From Pelodera strongyloides (taxonomy: Eukaryota > Nematoda > Chromadorea > Rhabditida > Rhabditidae): a DNA stretch of 64,000 nt. The DNA is taken from the NCBI GenBank assembly GCA_036852015.1, contig JAANDG010000128.1, positions 124,001-188,000 of the forward strand, written 5' to 3'. The position numbers and the translations under genes are program-made. Below are positions 1-11,700 of this stretch, in pieces. The notes under the pieces are model-generated. The model worked only from the letters and a program-made list of their open reading frames with translations, ran no database searches and was not told where the DNA came from. How positions within the stretch are numbered: position 1 is the stretch's first letter; every line of letters begins with the position of its first letter.

Positions 1-1027
1 TCCCTACATCAGATGCGATGTTTTCACTTCTGAAGGATTAATTCACTTAGAGATCAAATATACAATAATCATTGTACTTATTATATTTGCAGTTCATAAC
101 AAGCACCTGGTTGTCTTTACAGTTTCGTCAAGAAAAAGTGCAATGTGATGTTATATTTACGACCTCTCCGACACTTGATACAATATATTGATAAGGCTTG
201 CCATATCAGACTGCTGTTTCAAAAAACACATATCTTAACACATTATCGGAGGTCATCTGTTTTCTTTGAATTATTGAACGCGCTTTACGAACTCACTTAA
301 AAGGACTGTACGATTCATATAGTGCCTAGTGCCCACCTCCCTCAGAAGTTTCTCCTTCGTCATGGCAATGAAAAGAAGCAGAAGTCTCGGACTTTCGCAG
401 AAGCTCACCGTTGTAGGAAGTACTGAAATGCGCCATATACTTATGACCATTCCAGCAGAATAATGATATAGAATACTGCACATTATAAGTAAACTGTGAT
501 TTTGAAATAATTATTAGGGCTTGTCCATTTAGATACTGCAAAACATGCCGCAAAAACGGAAACGTTACTACTTTATTTTCATGGAATTTATGAGTAACAC
601 TGTTTTGGATCAATTGCCTCTGCTTCCTTGAGAAAGAAACAAATAAAAATAAAGTGGCATCATTTCAAAATAAAGGCCTTTGGTGTTTGACAAAAAGCAA
701 AACAGCTGTCACGTTCGTTAATGTAAAAAAATAGTTGTGAACAATGTTTTTTGTTTTCTTTAATGAAAAATAGTGATAAGCAATAAATACAAACAACATC
801 TCAGTAAAAGCCTGAAGGGAGATTAACAAGGATGACTTGTTCGAATTGTTAATAGTGAGATTTGTGGAAAAAAAATTGGTGCACTTTTCGAAACAAAATG
901 ACTTATTACACAGATACACAGATACACAGATACACAAATGGTGAAGGATGAAACTTCCATTTTTGGGCAGTTTATTTAATGAGCACTTAGTTTCAGCGTT
1001 TTAAGGAAAACATTTCGACATACTTAC
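1..1027. other. No recognisable gene; short minisatellite
   Basis: I see no convincing exon here. If the His-rich minus-strand gene that starts at 1239 continues leftwards, its next exon should lie here or beyond the window, and none with transmembrane character was found. A 10-bp unit (acagatacac) is repeated almost three times at about 908-936. Confidence 0.5.
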
Positions 1028-1239
1028 TCTTCTTCGTGATCATGTGAATGTCCGTGCTCATGGCTGTGACCATGTCCATGACCTTTCGAATTGTTGGGAT
1101 GAGAATTTCCATTTGCAAGGTCATGTTTGTTGTAGTGAGGCTTGAGTTCGATCTCGGCGTCAACACTGGTGCTTTCTGATTCGAATCCAATATTTTCCTG
1201 CCCTTTCGAGCTGATTGTTGGTAGATTTAGATCTTCCAT
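1028..1239 (-). CDS. His-rich first exon, partial gene (possible metal-ion transporter)
   Basis: This is an open first exon of 70 codons starting at the ATG at 1239. It ends in phase 2 at a GTAAGT donor (complement of 1022-1027). The last 20 residues are a histidine-rich run (HGHGHSHEHGHSHDH) followed by three acidic residues. Such runs bind zinc and are common in the cytosolic N-terminus or loops of CDF/ZnT and ZIP transporters. The upstream part is acidic and polar with no signal peptide, which fits a cytosolic N-terminus. No following exon could be placed in the 1,027 bases to the left, so the gene is truncated and the transporter assignment rests on composition alone. It could equally be another His-rich metal-binding protein. 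Confidence 0.45.
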
Positions 1240-2863
1240 TTTTTTTTGTTCAATTCAATTAACGTAGGAAGAGCTCAGTGGTAATGAAGTTCAAAATGTG
1301 TATGAATTCACTGAGAATATTGTTTGGCAATTAAGAATCAAAGATGATCGATTGAGTACTGAAGTCACCAAGTGTTGGTGTGTAGAATTTGACCGTGTGA
1401 GTGTCGGCTTCTGCTCCTTTCGTTCTTCCAGTGCTTCTTTTAAAGGAAACACAGTGATAATACAGGCCCTCATGAGAGATAACTGCGTATTGGAGAGGCA
1501 TTTTAGGGACTCGGGCTGAGTCAGGCTCTTGCGTCAGAACACCTCGAACTCAGAAGAAGAGCAGCAAAAAGAAGATGATATCATCGTTGAGAAATGATAA
1601 CACATAATCAGGTGTCATGGTATTGTACTCGGGTAGGCGGATTTTGTACTTCCCTCAAAATGAAGACGTACAAATTGTGCTTCTACCCAGCTATGACAAC
1701 ATATGCAGCGGCAGTTTCTTGAGGTGACAATTAAGATTACTATGTTACAGACTCGCGAATAGAGACGAAGTTACCTCGTCGTTGGCGAACGGTACGTGAA
1801 CGAACAATAACTTATAGTCTAACATATTCGTCCTTCCTCGGTATTAGTGTTCGTAACTACATTGATAAAGAAAAAAATTTTACATAATCATACACTTATC
1901 AGGCGCCTTTTGTTTTTTCAAAGTATTCACCTAGTATTTAAAAAAACCAAAATTCATTGTCTTACTCACTGGAATTGCTTCCAAGAGGCTGTACTATTAT
2001 TAAGCATTAAAAAATGTTGCATTTATTTTCTCATGATATTTGAGTTTCTTGTTTTCATTAGCATAGAAAATGATCGACAAAGGTCGCTTTTCTCCACTCA
2101 TAACCTCTTCGCTTCTATGGAATAAATTCGCCGTTAAATCACAAAGAAATTTAATAGCAGGCTCAAAATAATCGCAGTATACACCGATGACACATCAAAT
2201 AATCAATAGTAAACCGCTGATTTGACTGGAAAACAATTTCAACACCGCAAACTTTGTTTTTTTTTCTGTGAATTGAAACTCTGTGAATTGAACAGACTGA
2301 TCAAAATAATCAATAATTCAAATATGACCTTGACTTGAAGCCAGTCAATTTTAGGGGGAAAATTGCGCTTAAAGTTAAATCAATCAATATAGCATAACTC
2401 ACAATGGCCTGGATAGAAGCGGTTGTCGTTCGGAGTCCATAATTGACGCGTCGTCTGATTCTATGTCCAATCTTATCATTACATAGCACGCTCAAATTGC
2501 CGGTCGGAAATCAGTGCCACCAAGCGAGGAGGAGCAGACGCACTGTCTAAGTAAATAGGCCGCAAAACATGAGGTCACAGACACTTCTAATAAGGTGCGA
2601 CTGTTTTTTTTTTTTTGAATTGCCCATAATGCGCTTATTATGCACGTTCGGCTCCCAGCACGGAGTAATCAGATCGCCAGAATCCCATTATAGATTATTG
2701 ATTATTGGCTGATAATACCGCTCGTAAGGATGAAACATTGTTTCGTATTAAGCGCTGTCATACCATGCGATATTACAAATAAAATATCGATCCAATGGTG
2801 TAGATCCCGGACAATGTGCCCTCATTCATAAAAACAACTCCAAAAAAGGAGAAATGGCAGAAG

Positions 2864-3225
2864 TCAAAGGTGGCACCCACAGCATGTTGTTATTGAAGAG
2901 GAGGAACAAAATATTGATGTCAACGATTCAGTTAAGCAACCAATAATTCCAGTTGAATCTGTTACTGTTAAAAATGAATTTAGATCATGTTTCGTGAGCC
3001 GGTCTACAAGTAGTTTTGCTTCAAGCACTTGCCTCATTTCATCTTCTGAAAAACTCTCATTTGGTCTTCGATTACAAGGGAAAACATAGTCGAGAAACTT
3101 TCTTCCCATCATTCGTTTTCCTCAAGTGCACCGGAACAACTTCGTGGGTGGACGAATTTGTATTGGTGGTGGTGGTGGTGCCATTATGTGGTTTGCTACT
3201 GAAGTTTTTACTTTTACGTGCATAG
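2864..3225 (-). pseudogene. Unrecognised coding-like patch, possibly frameshifted
   Basis: On the minus strand, an 82-codon frame starting at 3112 reads like real protein, being rich in Glu, Arg and Leu in its middle (SEDEMRQVLEAKLLVDRL). Just upstream in another frame is a Thr/Asn-rich stretch ending around 3105. Joining the two needs a frameshift, so this may be a decayed gene or retrocopy fragment. I do not recognise the family. It may also be chance, because no clear splice sites flank it. Confidence 0.18.
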
Positions 3226-3659
3226 AAGTGTGCCCATACAGAAACATGTGTCAAAATGTTTGTCAGTAACGCGCCAAACAATAAAAATCAACACTTCATA
3301 TTCACGAGATATTTTGGGCTTATTTTCATTCATTGCACCATTTAAAACATTGTCTATATAGGAATATAAGTGAAGATAAGCATAGAACGAGTGCAGGTGA
3401 GCAATTAGGTATGTCAAGGTTTCTTCAAAACTTATGGCACGGGCCTTTGCGGGCCTGGTAGCCAGTTTACAGCCCCCTTTTTGACGCCACTATCACTTAT
3501 CAGAGCACTTAGAGTGTCATCACTACTTGTCAATGAAATACTGCCGCTTACTTTTATCCGGTTGTTTCCGAAAGAACCCCTCAAACTAAGTTGATTGAAA
3601 ATGCTTTGCAAAATTATTTAAAACCACGCGAAAACTGGCAAAGAAGAAATAAGGAATCG

Positions 3660-3800
3660 GTATTGAGGTTGTTCGTCCTTGGATGGAACATCGTGAACTT
3701 GAATTGGCAGCATCTTCCATATTACACGTATGTCGTGGAAGTCTTCTAGAAGGTGCTGAACCAAGCCCAAACAATAAACAAGATATGTGTGGCTTTGTTT
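3660..3800 (+). other. Unassigned coding-like patch
   Basis: After an AG at 3667-3668, a plus-strand frame reads protein-like for about 40 codons (VVRPWMEHRELELAASSIL and onward), then decays into a T-rich run. A second plus frame is open across the same bases. No partner exon or family was recognised. Confidence 0.15.
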
Positions 3801-6589
3801 TTTTTTATGCAGCACCTTCTTCAGTAAATTGCTCCCTTGTGAGATGGGGTATTTGTACTCGTTCTAAGTTTTTAAGTCAATGTATTGCACCAGCATACCC
3901 GTATCAGTAAATAAGAAAAAATAATCGGGCGCATAATTTTTGGAGTAGTTTAGTGATCACAATATTCCTTATTTCAAAACAGCCTTCTTTCGAAACCTTT
4001 AGTTGTTATCAATAAAGTTTTCAGTATCCCCTGTTCAGTATTCTTGTCAGAGGAAACTTATGAGATGTCGTTCGATGCGACCAGAAGTTGAAAATTCCGC
4101 AGGCGAGAATAAAGAAATGTAGTATTTCCTTGAGTAACCACCCCTGATTGAATAAAAGACACAACTATTCAGAGAATTCAAAATTAATTCTTCGAACGCA
4201 GGGAAAACGTTCCGAAACGCAATGCTTGTTCCAAAAAAAACTCCATAAAACACACGAGTCTCAAGTTACAGTAATTTCCAAATGAAGCTAAAACGCTAGA
4301 CGCTAAAAACCTGGTCCAATGGTAGATCTTATTACTGGCAGAAAGCTTTTGCGAAAAATTACTTTGTTTCTATTAGTCCACCGCTTTTTTGTAGTCATTT
4401 ATTTTTGTCATTTAGTTTAACTTTGGGATTCGTTACAGATGTGCCGAGCTAGCACAGAAACTGATTTGTCGTCAACATAAGTCGCATAAAAGTTAAAAAA
4501 AATATGATCTCCGCTAAAAAAATTCACTCAAACTAGTGCTACAACTGATTGAAGATCGACCAGCAACCGGAATTCCCAATTTACCTCAAATAATTGTCCA
4601 CAATTCATTTGGTATATGTGCGTTAATGATTGAACTCCTCCAAATATAAATTACTAATTTCTTTTTATTCCAGTGAACCATGTAAGTGCACGATTCCTTA
4701 CTCATCGAGAATCGTTGTCGTTTCGTTTTCTTGTTCGTTCTTGAGAACAACACGATTAGATAGCAATCTCAAAGACATGGTGACTGGCATGACTATGGTT
4801 GACCATACACGCGCGCATCCACCAGAACACTATTGACCGGACGACGGCTTCTAGAACAAATGTTTATATTAATTTATTACCGCTCAAGAATATACAATAG
4901 TCATTTGCAATTCTGCGGTGCTGCAAGTATGGAATACAAGTGCTCAAATCCACATACACACCACTTTCTCAAGCAAAACCCATGAAATATTAAAAGACAC
5001 TGAGGTGACAGTAAGTCATCACTAGCCTGACAAAAGTTAATTCTTTTAGACAATCGATACCTTATTCGCACACTTTTTTAAAATTACAACTAACCCATTT
5101 TAATTGTCTCTTACATTGTCTACCGCCAAGTCTTTTTCCTCGTTTGCTCTCGGTGTTTGTTATAAACTGTTTACGTGAAACGCGATCCGCACAACTGAGT
5201 ATGCCCTTTTTTCACGGTTGATTCACCGAAGAGCCAAAATTCTTCTAAAACTAAAAAAACTCGATTGACCTCCAAATTTTAATTATTGGTTGTTTTCTAA
5301 ACTGATTTTTCGTCTTTGCGTGTTCAGTTCGAGATTTTGACACTTCAGCATTTTTTTTTAATCCTTAGATGTCCACATATACTCGAATTAGTGACAACAA
5401 ACAACAACAATGCTTTATTACCAGTCGCCATGTGTAATCGAAGCAATACCGTTTTGTATAGACCAATTAAAACATGCGAGTGTGAGTGATCGCAGAGCAT
5501 GCTATTTGAAGTGTTCGTACTTTGATACTGGTATTCGTGGCTTTGCTCATTTTATTCAAAAGCGACCTCCAACGAAAAAGATGTTTTTCATTACGAATTC
5601 TGAGATTCTGACCTCAAACAAGATTCTTGCATTTTGTACATTTCTTTGCGAGTTTATTGATTTTTTTCGCATTTTAATAGTGTGGTGAGCAAAAATCTCA
5701 TGCAGTAATTGCCGGCGCTGTGAATAGTGCGGGGTTGTATTTTGGTGCTTAGAAAATGAGTCGCATTGTGAGAGAATAGAGATATTGAAGAAATAAACAT
5801 GTCTAGAGAGGTAGGTTTAGAGGTGGTTAGGAGGAGAGTGAATAAAGTAGTCAAGCAGAACACTGTCTTTAGTGAACTGAGTCATCATAGCAAATACTGG
5901 TGAGAATGAGTGGATCTTAGCGCAGCCATTGAAAACCTCCCCCTCATCTTGCAAAATTTGCAAAGTATTGTAATTTCCGTGTTGTTAATGTTAATAGCAA
6001 CGGCGTGTAGCTTGTAGTTTGTACGCAAACTAGATGTTTATAATTTGATTTCACCAAGGAAGGTCTCATGTTACATAACCCTTGGTTGTTGGCCCCTTCC
6101 TTTCACCCGGATATAGGGAACATATAGGAACTCCTGTATTCCCATGTTTACTTTATCGGGGGGATTTGAAACGGCTGCCCTCTCAAGAACGGGCTTTACC
6201 ACCACATACAGCAATTTTGTTGGCCAACCAAACAGACGCTCAAAAGATCGCCGGTCATTTATCGACCGTCTCAGACAAAACTGTTTTCAGGTGTCTACTC
6301 TACGTATGTTTCCAGATCTTATTTGTATCCTTAAGTTGTAAATAGTGCTGACAATTGCCTCTAAATCTTATATTTTTATTTTTATTTAATGAAAACAACA
6401 ATCACAATTGTAATTTTCTCTCTTTGGATTGTATATTACGACTTTCTTTTTCAATTGGCACTGCACGTCTACTTTTTTTGGGGTTTCGTGGCCTAATTTT
6501 CCTGAAACTTTTGATTTTTTGCTGAAATTTTTTCTCACTAGGTTTTTGGCCATCCCCGATTTGGTAGGATGGTTGATTTTCTCAAAAAG

Positions 6590-6642
6590 TGCTTTTTAGT
6601 GCTAGATTTTGGGGTGCCCGGATACTTATGACGCGCACTGTA
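6590..6642. mobile_element. Possible solo end of a Tc1/mariner-like element
   Basis: Read on the minus strand, the sequence begins TA-CAGTGCGCGTCATAAG and runs into a GC-richer block. That is the layout of a Tc1/mariner terminal repeat next to its TA target site. I found no matching inverted end to the left and no transposase frame, so this would be a broken or solo terminus. Confidence 0.28.
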
Positions 6643-6660
6643 TATTTAAACACTTAGTGT

Positions 6661-6670
6661 AATATTTCAG
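6661..6670 (+). promoter_or_regulatory. Probable trans-splice (or 5' UTR) acceptor of the TEP-like gene
   Basis: The sequence aatatttcag lies 47 bases before the TEP ATG at 6718. The only ATG between them (6680) meets a stop after one more codon. This fits a spliced-leader acceptor, although an ordinary 5' UTR intron is also possible. Confidence 0.45.
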
Positions 6671-6717
6671 ATCTTGAAATGTGCTGATTCATTTAAGAAA
6701 GAAAAGACCAGAAGACA

Positions 6718-8790
6718 ATGCGGTTATTGGTCGTGCTGACGACATTCCTAGTCCAGCTTATTCTATGTGCGAGAAAAGGCCAATAGTTAGTTTCATTTAT
6801 ATGCCTATTATTATATACATATGCACATGACCATCTATAACGCCAATAAGAACATCATATACACGCATCTTGTGTTGTTGATTATGTGGTTGATTATGAT
6901 GTCAAGACATAAATTTCTAAAATTAAATATTCTTATATTTAGTGCCCCTATTGTCGCATCACCTCCTGTGTTATGCTGGAACGCATCAAACAAGATATTT
7001 ATCACAACAAATGAAGAAGCTACAAAGGGAAAGGAAGTGGAGATCGGCATAGAGGTAAGTCATCTTTTATTTTAATCATTTTTTTCGTTGATAAAACGAA
7101 TCAATTAATCCCATAAATTTAATGCAATTTCTGCGTGTCGGTGCTGTTCATGTTTATAATCGGCGGGAAAAAACTTTGGTAGTTTGTTTTATATCGGAAC
7201 ATGCTTAGTTTACCATATGATATACGTAGAGTGCACGCAACCGCTCTCCCTTATTTTGTTTTCTCAGATTACCGCCGTAGAAAGCCCAGAAAACCGTGAT
7301 GCTGTCAAAAGTATCATCGCGAAGGAAACATCGCGGAAAGTGGCAGGTAATGCGTTTTGGCTCAATTGTGCAACATACTGGAGTGGCGTATATTCATAGA
7401 ACTTTATTAAATTGTTCAATTCAGGCCAAACTCAACTTTTTACCTTCAACGTACCAGTGATCAGCGAACATTGGGCACATATTGCAGTCAAGGTTAGTTT
7501 ATTGATGTTTTCTGCTTTGGCATACTGGATACAATGTGTGGTTTATTGAAGGTTGAGGTTGATTATATTTTCTGCACAGTACTTTTGAAGTCGTTTTGTT
7601 TGCACACACATTTTTCATAATTACTGTCCAACCAAAAAAGTATAACGAGTTAAGGTTTCCCACCACGATGAAGTACATATGATGGTGTTAATGGGACCCA
7701 ATGTCAAAACAATTCACATGAGAACTGACAAGGGATTCTATAAGGCTGGCGAAACTGGTGAGTAGCGACATCTTTATCTAAAAAAAAACTGGAGTTACGG
7801 TTGAAGCTGGGTCAAGTTATTGGCAGCAATTAATGCAATTAGCCTCGGTTGAATATCAAAGACTATCAAAATGTAAGAACATTGCACTCCTATACAAAAT
7901 ACATATTCACTTCATCTAGTCACCCTTCGAGCGACACCAATAACTAGCGAGGGTCGAATTTACACAGGAGAGATTGATTTCACCTTAGTGGTCGGTTTTT
8001 TTTTTTATGATTTTTTTTTATTGTGCTTTTTATGTCTATACTCACTGTGCAGAAAAAAACGTGCAAAAACGGCCAGTGAAGTGAAACGAAAACGCCTTAA
8101 ATTCCAATTTTTAGAATCCGGACGATTTTGAACTGACCAAACACAGAGTGGCTGCGTCGAATGGGGAACCTCTGGAAGTGAAGTTCACCCTTCCAGAGCA
8201 CTTGTTTTTCGGACAATGGCAAATCAAAGCAGTACCTCTCAATTCGCCCAATGGGGATCAATTCGTTCATACCGTGACCTTCCACGTCGCTGATTACAGT
8301 AGGAATCTATTTTCTGTTACAATTCATGACTTGCATAATACATATGTTTTGTGTGCGGGATGTAATTACATTTATACGTTTAATGCGAACCTTTTGGATC
8401 AACTGTTTAGTAACGGACTCTGAAAATGTTCAATGATCAATATTTCGCACACATTGTTTATCCTGTCCATTTTTACAAAAACGAATAGGTATTTGAGTAA
8501 TATCATGTGAACTTCAGCTCCTCCGCCGTTCATACTCGATATGGAAGTAAAAGAGGATGAAGCGACTGGAAAGCCAATGATCTCAGTTAATGCGAAGTTA
8601 GTCTCTGGTTGTTGTTAGCGTATTTTCTCAGTTTTCTTGTTAGTTGTTTTTGGGCTCATGTTGTAAAAAAGTATATAATGTGCTTATCACTTTGAGGTAT
8701 TTCCATGGGGAGCCCGTCTCCGGAAGCGCCAAGATCCTTTGTGTTCCACCGAAGAAAAACTCATCCGAGATCATCGTTGCGCAAAAAGAG
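6718..8790 (+). CDS. TEP-like gene, 5' block: signal peptide and MG1 to MG3
   Basis: Exons are 6718-6785, 6943-7054, 7268-7346, 7425-7492, 7655-7757, 7920-7987, 8115-8298, 8518-8596 and 8697-8790 (285 codons, ending in phase 0). After the signal peptide comes the N-terminal MG1 strand typical of C3/TEPs (PPVLCWNASNKIFITT). It is followed by the conserved TDKGFYKAGET turn that opens MG2 in this family and by the MG3 start (YFHGEPVSGSAKI). The frame continues in phase 0 into the exon at 32884, which holds the rest of MG3, so this block is not a separate gene despite the 24-kb gap. Confidence 0.88.
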
Positions 8791-11700
8791 GTTAGTTAGC
8801 CAATTAATCGATCAATAGTTTAAACTAACATCATAAGATGCAAAGAACGTTTTATTAAGCCATGCCCTTTGGGAATTTTTTTGGCATTTTCGAGGTATTT
8901 TTGTTTTTCTCCTATCTCATCTACATATTGCTCTTATGTTACGAATGTTTGTCCATCAGTCATATTTTCATTGTATTGAGCATCGTTAATTATTAATGTC
9001 TGTTACCATTGCAAATTAGGACTGATGAAGTTAACAAAACGTTTTTCTTTATTTGTGAATACATGTGTAAACAAATAATGGAACCCCAATAGTCGTCAAG
9101 AAGCAACTGCTTGCCCGATAGAAACCTTTATTTAAAAAAAGTGAACAACTACATCCAAACGAGAACAGTACAGCAAGGTAGTAAACAGAAAGGACATACG
9201 AAGAATATCAGCTACCTAAGAGCCTTAACCTGCGTGAGTCTTACCGTTCACATAGGGATTACACAAAAAGCTTACAAATATTAAATCACGTTGTCAAAAT
9301 TTTTTGCACTTTTTGCACTTTTTGCGCTTCATTTGCGCGGTAAACAAAATATTTTCCCAGAAAACCCGTAGGTCGTGTTTTATAAGGAACTATGCATACA
9401 CAATGTGGCGTGTGTTTCGACAATAATCCGAAATATTGTACAAAGTTCACGAAGTCAAGTTTGCAACAATACTGCAGATATTCAGGGGTAAAATCTATCT
9501 AATTTTTGTTTGTGACTAAGACATCTAGATTTCTGATATTGCAATTTTTGAGTACATGACCAGTACCAAAGGATTTTGATCGTCATCTGACTGTATATCT
9601 AATGTAATTTAATTTCCCCTGTGAGTAACAACTTCACTGCAGACAAAGGTTCCTTAGAAAACCCATTTCAATTGTCCTTCTTTTTTTTTCGTTGCTGCGT
9701 AATCTACCAAGTTTTGCACGAAAGAGTCGAAAATTGAAGTCGAAAATTTATTAACCAAAAAAAATGTTGTTAAAGGAAGAGGCTCGCGAGTTTTAATTGT
9801 TCGCTTACTTTCCTTTTTCCGATAAAACAGGGTTAATAATCATCCATAACATGCATAACCAAATACGGAAATACACTTTAAAGAAATCATTTAATTTAAA
9901 GAAAGTAATTTAATTTAAAAAAGCGACCGTATTTTTTAAAACCACCAGTAAAAAGCAAGTATGCACGCAGTCTTTTGCTCTACAAAGTACCCAGGCTGTC
10001 TAAGCGCACTATTTTCAGCAACATTAGAAGGGTCCCCCACGGTTATGCTGGCCATCTGCAAGGGGGGCTGTTTTTGGCTGTGCCTGAAAAATAACTAGAA
10101 ACTACTGTGGTTTTTTTTTATATTAATTTTCTAGATAAAATTTAATATTTACTTTAAAGTGCATTTCCGCGCTTTGTTCTGCAGTTTATTTGTGGTTATT
10201 TAGCATGTGTTTTAGATAAAACGAACGGAATCGAACACTTGAAACTTGTGAGCCTCCTCCTTTAAGATAATAAAAATAAATAAAAATGAGATCCTTAATG
10301 GTGTAAAGTAGTTCAAAGTGGGTGAATGAAGTTGGCAAATGGATTTTGTTGGCATGATCTATTTGATAAGCTCATCAGTGTTCACTACCGGTAGGATAAA
10401 AGATAAAACACCTATATCTTGATTGAGCCTTATGGCCGCCATATAAAACGTTAAGAAAACAGTTACTCAGTACATATACATAGTAATTTCAACCGACATT
10501 CTAAAAAAAAACATTGAACAGGGTAGAATTGTACCGCGATATGTTTGACTATTCAATGGCACGTTTGACCAGCAAATTCAATACCATATTTTAATATTTG
10601 TGCCTAGAATTGTTACATAAAGTAAACGACTGAACTTAGCGACATTTGTACGCGTATAGCAAAGGGTTCAACAATGAGTTCACGACAATAAGGTCCTCCA
10701 TAAAATTGCCTCCTTTAAGAAGAGCACTTTCATACGTTGCGGGAGCAGCCAAGCTAAAATACATTTTAATGGAGTTTGTGTGACCCAGCCGTGAAATTGT
10801 TTTCTTTTGGCTCTTCTGGCTGCAACGTAAATGCATTGCAACATGGTTCGATGATGCAAACATGTTTCGTTTAAGATAGCGCTTTTTGTGTGCAACATAC
10901 CGTAGAGACGCTATTAAGTTGTAAGGAAGCCACATTGTTATATGAGCGACCACAATGGCTAGCGCCGTGAGGAAGACCCTAGAGCCGATTTGACGTCTCC
11001 ACACAGGAACTGACTGAGACCTGTCCGCTGCAGTCAAACGACGAATTGATCCTAAATTGGGCTTCTTAATAATAGCAGATGTGAGCATGTCAAACAATGT
11101 TCGATGTCAGTTTGTCACGAGCCGAAATATATCCACAAAACTCGCTGAAGACTCACTACAGAAGAATCCGTCGCGGTTGGTTCTCTGATTTATAGGAACC
11201 GGCACTCGATCGCTAGTGCTCGGCGTTTTCCGTACCACACGGATTCCCTGCCTAATCCATATTCTAAGTTGATCAGATGGGGATCTTGGTAGTGTGTCCA
11301 GGGCGATATTTTCAATCGCCAATAGCTTCTCGCATGATGCAGGAACTCTGTAAAATAGTTATATGACACAATATATTAATACTGGGTGTATAGTGATGAA
11401 CTGTGTGATGTGAGGCCTCCCTCTCCCTTTCTGTATCCCCTCCACCCCTCTTCATGGGCGCAAAAGACCAGACCAAGGTGTCCTGTTTACGCTTCCATCA
11501 TCAACACCAATTTGTCGTCTAGAAATGAGCCAAAGGTCATTTTTGTTGCAAACACAATTACCAAATTTACCGCTTCATCGCCCTTTTGGAAATGAAATGG
11601 TTCTGAAAAATGACACGTATTATTGAGATAACTATTTGTTGTTACCTAACATAAAATGTTAGCTACATAAAATGGTTTTATCAACACCTTAACTAACTTA

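Larger units (their letters stand above)
1240..6717. other. Mostly non-coding stretch upstream of the TEP-like gene
   Basis: No complete gene was found. The region holds a GGT run near 3165-3180, two weak coding-like patches (2864-3225 minus and about 3660-3800 plus, listed separately) and one possible transposon end at 6590-6642. The remaining small open frames have no splice context or recognisable composition. Confidence 0.5.
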
